This document shows positions 1-5,000 of a DNA stretch of 33,149 bases, piece by piece. The stretch's first letter is position 1. Every line of letters starts with the position of its first letter. Made by a program: the position numbers and the translations under genes. Source of the DNA: an uncultured Clostridia bacterium (GTDB taxonomy: Bacteria; Bacillota; Clostridia; TANB77; CAG-508); contig CALYAI010000005.1 in the NCBI GenBank assembly GCA_944393475.1, positions 1 to 33,149 on the forward strand, read 5' to 3'. The notes under the pieces were generated by a model, which saw only the letters and a program-made list of their open reading frames with translations, did not search any database and had not been told where the DNA came from.

Positions 1-325
1 CATCTCTTCTTCCTTCTGCAAAATAAGCTTCTTCTGCAACAACTTCTGTTACATAATGTTTTTGACCTTGGTCATCATCCCAAGTTCTTGTTTGTATTCT
101 GCCTACTATTGCAACTTGTTGACCCTTTTTAAAATATTTACTACAAAATTCTCCTGTTCTACTCCATGCAACTATATTAATAAAATCTGCTTGTCTTTCT
201 TCTCCTTGACGTACAAATCTTCTATTAACTGCAAGTGTAAATGTAGCAACTAGAGTATTATTTGTTTGAGTATATCTTACTTCTGGATCTCTTGTTAATC
301 TTCCTATTAATTCTACTTTATTCAT
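1..325 (-). CDS. ssb: Single-stranded DNA-binding protein (partial, 3' end outside window)
   Basis: The first 108 residues are visible; the gene runs off the left edge. It begins MNKVELIGRLTRDPEVRYT and continues with an OB-fold typical of bacterial SSB, including the FINIVAWSRTGEF segment and the GRIQTRTWDDDQGQ strand-turn that lie in the ssDNA-binding surface. SSB coats single-stranded DNA in replication, recombination and repair, normally as a tetramer. The start at 325 is preceded by an AGGTAAGG-like ribosome site. It lies 37 bp downstream of rpsF on the same strand, the classic rpsF-ssb-rpsR order, so rpsR is expected just outside the window. The acidic C-terminal tail cannot be seen. 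Confidence 0.96.
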   Translation of the reverse strand, partial: MNKVELIGRLTRDPEVRYTQTNNTLVATFTLAVNRRFVRQGEERQADFINIVAWSRTGEFCSKYFKKGQQVAIVGRIQTRTWDDDQGQKHYVTEVVAEEAYFAEGRRD

Positions 326-362
326 ATTTCTTACCTTACCTTTCTTTTAAAGGCCCCCGTAA

Positions 363-647
363 TTATTTTTCTTTTCTAACTACGATGAATTTCATAATAT
401 TATCATCGATTCTGTAATTTCTTTCTAATTCAGCTATTGATTCTGGTTTAGCTTCAAAATTAATTACTACGTAATATCCTTCTTCTTTCTTTTGAATAGG
501 ATAAGCTAATTTTTGAGCTCCACGTTCGTCAACAGATTCAACTTTACCATTTTCGTTAATTAAATCTGTGTACTTAGTAATTACGCTTTTTATAGCTTCT
601 TCTTCAATAGTTGGATTAATAATGATAACACTCTCGTATTTATTCAT
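363..647 (-). CDS. rpsF: 30S ribosomal protein S6
   Basis: A 94-residue protein starting MNKYESVIIINPTIEEEAI, with the S6 signatures of an alternating beta-alpha-beta fold, the segment GAQKLAYPIQKKEEGYYVVINF and the ending NIMKFIVVRKEK. S6 binds 16S rRNA together with S18 in the platform of the small subunit. The reading frame stays open upstream to 752, but the start at 647 is chosen because an AGGAGGTGAAT ribosome site sits immediately upstream, because the extra 35 residues are not S6-like, and because the promoter at 724-752 would place the upstream extension outside the transcript. It heads an operon with ssb. Confidence 0.97.
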   Translation of the reverse strand: MNKYESVIIINPTIEEEAIKSVITKYTDLINENGKVESVDERGAQKLAYPIQKKEEGYYVVINFEAKPESIAELERNYRIDDNIMKFIVVRKEK

Positions 648-666
648 TATATTCACCTCCTCATGG

Positions 667-714
667 TTTAATAACCCATTAGCTAAATGGGTAAGGAGAA
701 GTATATTTCTTCTC
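667..714 (-). promoter_or_regulatory. rpsF 5' leader with two hairpins
   Basis: Between the predicted start of transcription (about 717) and the rpsF ribosome site there are two inverted repeats: GAGAAG/CTTCTC (696-714) and ACCCATT/AATGGGT with a 5-nt loop (674-692). In many bacteria the rpsF leader is a binding site for the S6:S18 complex (autoregulation). I do not see the CCG-containing element typical of that site, so the assignment is tentative; what is directly seen is the pair of hairpins. Confidence 0.35.
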
Positions 715-723
715 AGCACGAGT

Positions 724-752
724 ATTTTATCACATTTTTTCTCCTTTTGCAA
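724..752 (-). promoter_or_regulatory. Sigma-A promoter of rpsF-ssb
   Basis: Read on the minus strand: TTGCAA (747-752), 17-nt spacer, TAAAAT (724-729) with an upstream TG. Transcription would start near 717, giving a leader of about 70 nt before rpsF. Confidence 0.7.
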
Positions 753-760
753 CTAATTGC

Positions 761-789
761 TTGAAAATATTGGAATGTTGTAGTAAAAT
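761..789 (+). promoter_or_regulatory. Sigma-A promoter of the metal-exporter gene
   Basis: TTGAAA (761-766), 17-nt spacer, TAAAAT (784-789), transcription start expected near 796. It is divergent from the rpsF promoter, with only 8 bp between the two -35 boxes, so the two units could share an upstream regulator. The resulting leader before the start codon at 917 is about 120 nt. Confidence 0.7.
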
Positions 790-800
790 ATTAGAGGGGA

Positions 801-860
801 ATGTTATTTAATTCCCTTAAAGAAATTTGTATTTATAACTTAAAATCTCTAGACTGCTAA
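801..860 (+). CDS. Possible 19-residue leader peptide upstream of the exporter gene
   Basis: ATG at 801 follows an AGGGGA Shine-Dalgarno-like run and opens a 19-codon frame (MLFNSLKEICIYN..., ending LDC) that stops with TAA at 858-860. The stop lies inside the 5' arm of the terminator-like hairpin at 851-882, which is the geometry expected for translation-coupled attenuation. Against it: the SD-like run would sit at the extreme 5' end of the transcript, and a short open frame in AT-rich DNA can arise by chance. Confidence 0.3.
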   Translation: MLFNSLKEICIYNLKSLDC

Positions 861-888
861 GGAAAAACAATCTTGGCAGTTTATTTTT
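851..888 (+). terminator. Terminator-like hairpin inside the 5' leader (candidate attenuator)
   Basis: AGACTGCTAAG (851-861) pairs with CTTGGCAGTTT (872-882) apart from two G-T wobbles, with a 10-nt loop, and runs into TTTATTTTT. It lies downstream of the promoter at 761-789 and upstream of the start codon at 917, so it would end transcripts before the gene unless relieved. The arrangement promoter, short ORF, terminator, gene is that of an attenuator. No known riboswitch class was recognised here. Confidence 0.6.
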
Positions 889-916
889 GACAATATATTA
901 AGAAGGGAATTTTATT

Positions 917-1771
917 ATGTTAGATGTAATTTTAGATACATTAATAGATACTATAAAATTAATTCCATTTTTATTAATTACTTATTTAATAATGGAATTT
1001 ATAGAACATAAGACAAGTCATAAGTCTAAAACAGCCATTAAAAAATCTGGAAAATTTGGTCCTTTAATTGGAGGTATTCTTGGAATAGTGCCACAATGCG
1101 GTTTCTCTGCTGCAGCAGCAAGTTTATATTCTGCAAGAATAATTACTCTTGGAACTTTAATTGCAGTTTTCCTATCTACATCAGATGAGATGTTACCAAT
1201 ATTAATCTCTGAAGCAGTTGATATAAAAATAATATTATCCATTTTAGGTATAAAATTAATTATAGCAATTTTAGTTGGTTTTATTATCGATTTATTCTTC
1301 AGAAAGAATTTTGAGATTTCAGAGGATCAACCTGAAATTAAAGATTTATGTGATCATGAGCATTGTGATTGCGAACATGGAATTTTTAAATCAGCATTAA
1401 AGCATACTATAAATATTACATTATATATACTTATAATTTCTTTTGTTTTAAATATAATTATTCATTTTATAGGTGAAGACACATTATCACACATATTAAA
1501 TTCTACACCAGTAATTGGACCAATAATCGCTTCTTTGGTTGGATTAATACCAAACTGTGCATCTTCTGTAATTATTACACAATTATATTTATCAGATGTA
1601 TTAAATTTTGCAACTATGATTGCTGGACTTCTTGTTAATACTGGAGTTGGTTTATTAATTTTATTCAGAACTAATAAAGATTTAAAAGAGAATATAAAAA
1701 TTACCGTGTTATTATTTATAGTGGGTATTGTAGCTGGAATTATTTTTGATCTAATTGGATTTAATATATAA
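917..1771 (+). CDS. Putative 10TM heavy-metal exporter / ArsP_2-like permease
   Basis: A 284-residue polytopic membrane protein. Two halves repeat each other: each has a Gly-rich membrane helix ending in a conserved Pro-X-Cys motif, GIVPQCGFS (residues 56-64) and GLIPNCASS (209-217). This pseudo-symmetry and the motifs match the family annotated as putative 10TM heavy-metal exporter (Pfam ArsP_2; some databases call it arsenic efflux or manganese transporter). Between the halves a cytoplasmic loop carries Cys145, His147, His149, Cys150, Cys152 and His154, a likely metal-binding patch. Start ATG at 917 is preceded by AGAAGGGAA. The gene is a single unit with its own promoter, a possible attenuator and a strong terminator at 1777. 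The substrate cannot be read from the sequence. Confidence 0.8.
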   Translation: MLDVILDTLIDTIKLIPFLLITYLIMEFIEHKTSHKSKTAIKKSGKFGPLIGGILGIVPQCGFSAAAASLYSARIITLGTLIAVFLSTSDEMLPILISEAVDIKIILSILGIKLIIAILVGFIIDLFFRKNFEISEDQPEIKDLCDHEHCDCEHGIFKSALKHTINITLYILIISFVLNIIIHFIGEDTLSHILNSTPVIGPIIASLVGLIPNCASSVIITQLYLSDVLNFATMIAGLLVNTGVGLLILFRTNKDLKENIKITVLLFIVGIVAGIIFDLIGFNI

Positions 1772-1776
1772 TATTT

Positions 1777-1817
1777 AAGAGCATTAGCTCCATTGGAGTT
1801 AATGCTCTTTTTTTATT
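1777..1817 (+). terminator. Intrinsic terminator of the exporter gene
   Basis: A 15-bp stem (1777-1791 with 1795-1809, one G-T wobble, 3-nt ATT loop) starting AAGAGCATTA and ending TAATGCTCTT, followed by a T-run. It begins 5 bp after the stop codon. Confidence 0.92.
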
Positions 1818-1856
1818 TTTTCTTTACTTTTTGTTTTTTAGTTAATACTAGTGCAT
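1813..1856 (-). pseudogene. Relic of a surface-protein 3' end
   Basis: On the minus strand this stretch reads ...ALVLTKKQKVKKK-stop, matching the C-terminal tail of the neighbouring giant surface protein (AVVLTKKQKKSNKK-stop). At DNA level 1828-1856 equals 2095-2123 over 29 bp with a single mismatch. Farther into the protein the resemblance stops, so this is either a decayed remnant of a second surface-protein gene or a short duplication of the gene's end. Confidence 0.45.
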
Positions 1857-1954
1857 TGTGCAATTTTTGACTTATTTAAAAAAATGGAAAACTATTTACT
1901 TTTAATATAGTTTTTACCTCTAATTTAATTATAACAGATTTTTTTATTTTTTCG

Positions 1955-1990
1955 AGTTATTTCGATGTATCGAAATAACTTTCTTTTTTT
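1955..1990 (+). terminator. Second rho-independent terminator-like hairpin
   Basis: AGTTATTTCGAT (1955-1966) and ATCGAAATAACT (1969-1980) form a perfect 12-bp inverted repeat with a nominal 2-nt loop (a tetraloop or larger in practice), followed by TTCTTTTTTT. It points the same way as the exporter gene and would act as a backup terminator. Confidence 0.6.
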
Positions 1991-2021
1991 GACATTTTTT
2001 TCGTTTCATCGAAATAACTTT
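1969..2021. repeat. Direct repeat ATCGAAATAACTTT
   Basis: The 14-bp word ATCGAAATAACTTT occurs at 1969-1982 and again at 2008-2021, 39 bp apart. The first copy is the right arm of the hairpin at 1955-1980; the second is a solitary arm preceded by TTTCGTTTC, giving a weaker hairpin. The rest of 1818-2076 holds no gene that I can see other than the relic at 1813-1856. Confidence 0.5.
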
Positions 2022-2030
2022 GACGTTATA

Positions 2031-2068
2031 AAAGCATCAATTAAAATTTCTATTTCAATTGATGCTTT
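2031..2068 (-). terminator. Terminator of the giant surface protein gene
   Basis: A perfect 12-bp inverted repeat, AAAGCATCAATT (2031-2042) and AATTGATGCTTT (2057-2068), beginning 9 bp past the stop codon of the gene at 2077. On the minus strand the stem is followed by TTTTATA. The T-run is short, so efficiency is uncertain. Confidence 0.65.
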
Positions 2069-2076
2069 ATATTCTA

Positions 2077-5000
2077 TTATTTTTTATTTGATTTTTTTTG
2101 TTTTTTAGTTAATACTACTGCATATCTTAGTGTTATACCTTCTAAAGCTACTAATCCTGCTAATGCTATTATTAGTCCTATTGGTACTTCACCAGTTTCT
2201 ACTGCCATTATTACATTTGCATTTGAAGTATTATCTTTATCATTATTATCTGTAAATCCTGGTATGTTTTGTGTATCTACTATGCTTACTACATTGTCTT
2301 TTTCTCCCATGTTGTTTTCCGCTGTATTCCAATTTAGTACTACTGTATATTCTTTTATCTCTCCTGGATTTATTTCTTCTATTATCTTTCTTAATACTCC
2401 ATCTTTTTCTTCCCATGTTCCATCATTATTTGCTACACTCATTCCTTCTGGTATCTTATCTTCTATTGTTACTGCTCCTTCTACTTCTCCACTATTTATT
2501 ACCCTTATTTTATACATTATTTGCACATTTGTTTTTTCTACATCTTTTCTATATATTTCTACTCTTTCTAGTCTTCCATTTGTTGGTGTTCTAGTTTCTC
2601 CATTTACTACTATTCCTGTTATCTCTTTTTCTACTCCTACATTAAATGGTTTAGCTTGGTAGTAATAATATACATCTATCGTGTTATTTACTGTTTTATT
2701 TTTTTCTTCGTCTTCTACTATTTCTACATTCATCTTTCCTTCTTTATTTTCAGGACTTTCTATTAATGTATAATACTTAAATTCTTTTGCATCCGTAGTA
2801 TATTCGTCTTGATTGAATCCTTCAATTAGAACTTGACTACTTTGTAGCTCCCCTGTTTCTTCGTTTAATTCTTCTAGTTCTTTACCTGTAGCTTTTTCTA
2901 CATAGTGTACTATTACTTTTGCTGGTTGGTTATAGTAATAGTTTACTACTATTTTCTTTGCTGCCATTGTTCCTTTGCTGTTTGCTGGTAATTTACTATT
3001 TCCTTCTTCATCTTCTTCTATCAATTGATAACTTAGGAATTCTTTTGAAGGTATATCGTATTCATCTCCTACATGTCCATTATGTATTGTTGGTTTTTCT
3101 ATGTCTTTTCCTGTTAAGTTGTCTATATGATGTTCTTCTACTACTGCTCTCTGGCTATAGTAGTATATTACTATTGTTTTATTATTTGTTATATTTCCGC
3201 TTTCATCTGTCTCTACCTGTATTGTTCCATCTTTATTTGCTGGAAGTTCTACTAAGTCATAATTATCAAATTCTTTTTGCTCTGTTGTGTATAAATCACC
3301 TTCATGTTTTGTGCTATCCACTATCTTTTCAGTTAATGGTTCTTTTGTATAAATATCCACATAATGTACTTCTAACACTGCTTTTTTAATATAGTAATAA
3401 TTTACTGTTACTAGTTCTTCTCCCATTGTTCCTTCAGCATTAGTTGGAAGTTTTGTTGTTACTAAGTCATATCCTTCAAATTCTTTGCTTGGTATGTTGT
3501 ACCTATCTCCTACTTGAACTTCATGTTCTTCTGTGTACAATATCTTTCCTGTCTTATCATCTATGTGGTTTTCAAGTAATCCTGTATACACTGGTTCATA
3601 GTAGTATATTAATGTTTGTTCTTCTTTTGTCATTTTTATTGTTGTATGTTCTGGACTTTCTACTAATTTATATCCTAGGAAGTCTTTTGAATTTGTTACA
3701 AACTCATCTCCTACTAATCCTTCTTTGGTTGTTGGTGATTCTAAGTCTTTTATCTCTTTATGTGTTTCTGGATCTCTTGCCACATATCTTACTGTTGCTT
3801 TTGTATTTTGTAAATAATAGTATGTTACATTTGTATCTGCTACTGTCATTGTTCCTTCTGTATTTCCGCTATCTGATACTAATGTATATTTCTTTCCGTC
3901 TTTTTCTATTGTATCTTTTTTATGTGCTTCATTTGTATTGTATTTATCATCTACATGTCCATCTATTTGTTCATCATTTGTTAATACTTGGTTTGTGTCT
4001 TTCTCTAAGTAATGTATTATTACTTTTGCTGGTTTTAATCTATAATAATATATTACTTCTTGTGGTTTTTCTTCATTATATTTCTCTATCGTTCCTGTTG
4101 CATTTGTTGGTAACTTTGATGTTACTAATTCGTATTTTTCGTTTACGTCATTTGCCCATGTTGTATGATATTCTTCTCCTTCTTTTCCTTCTATTATTAC
4201 GTCTGGAATCTCTTGTCCTTGGCTATTTGGAACTCTATTCGTTGTTGTACTTCCATCTGTTCTCATTATGTAGTAATGTACTGTTACTTTTCCGTATTTA
4301 TTCGTATTTGTTACAACTCTTCCTGTGCTATCTAAGCTTGCTTCGTAATATGTTAGATCTCCATTTAATTCTGTTAGCATATATTTTATTTCTTGATTGT
4401 TTTCATCATATTTTGGTAAATCTGTAAATATATCATTCCATTTATTTGGATTCGTTTGGTCTTGTGTTGTAGTTGTTCCTGCTGTTCCTGGTTTTCCTAA
4501 TTCTTTTGTATATTCACTTCCATCGCTTCCTGTTAGTTTAAATGTTATCTTTGTTGGTCTTTGTCCTAGCTTATTGCTATCATCTTCCCAAACTTTACTT
4601 ACTGGTATATTTACTAAGAATTCCGTAGAAGTAGTTGTATTTGCTGTTGTTTCTCCAAATTCTTTCTCTGGTGTTTTTGTTTTTATGCTTCCTTTGACTG
4701 TATTTTTAATATTTGTTGTCTCTTGGCTTATTCCCATATACACTACCTTTATTGTTTTATTTATTGTTATATCGCTATTTTTATTTTCATAACTGTCTAT
4801 GTCTTTTATTGTCTCTATCCATGTAATTGTCTTACTTATTGGATTATATGTTCCTCCCGCCAAATCTGATTTTGCTTCATCTATTGGATATGCAAGAGTA
4901 TCTACTATTGTTACTTCTGACTCTCCTATATAATCCACTAAACTTACCTTATATGAGATATTATATGTTATTTCATCTGTTAAATTTTCTATTTTGGTTG

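Noticed and set aside
790..916. yybP-ykoY manganese riboswitch in front of the metal exporter
   Set aside because: The leader is of suitable length, but I do not find the conserved sequence blocks of that aptamer; only the terminator hairpin and short ORF can be supported.
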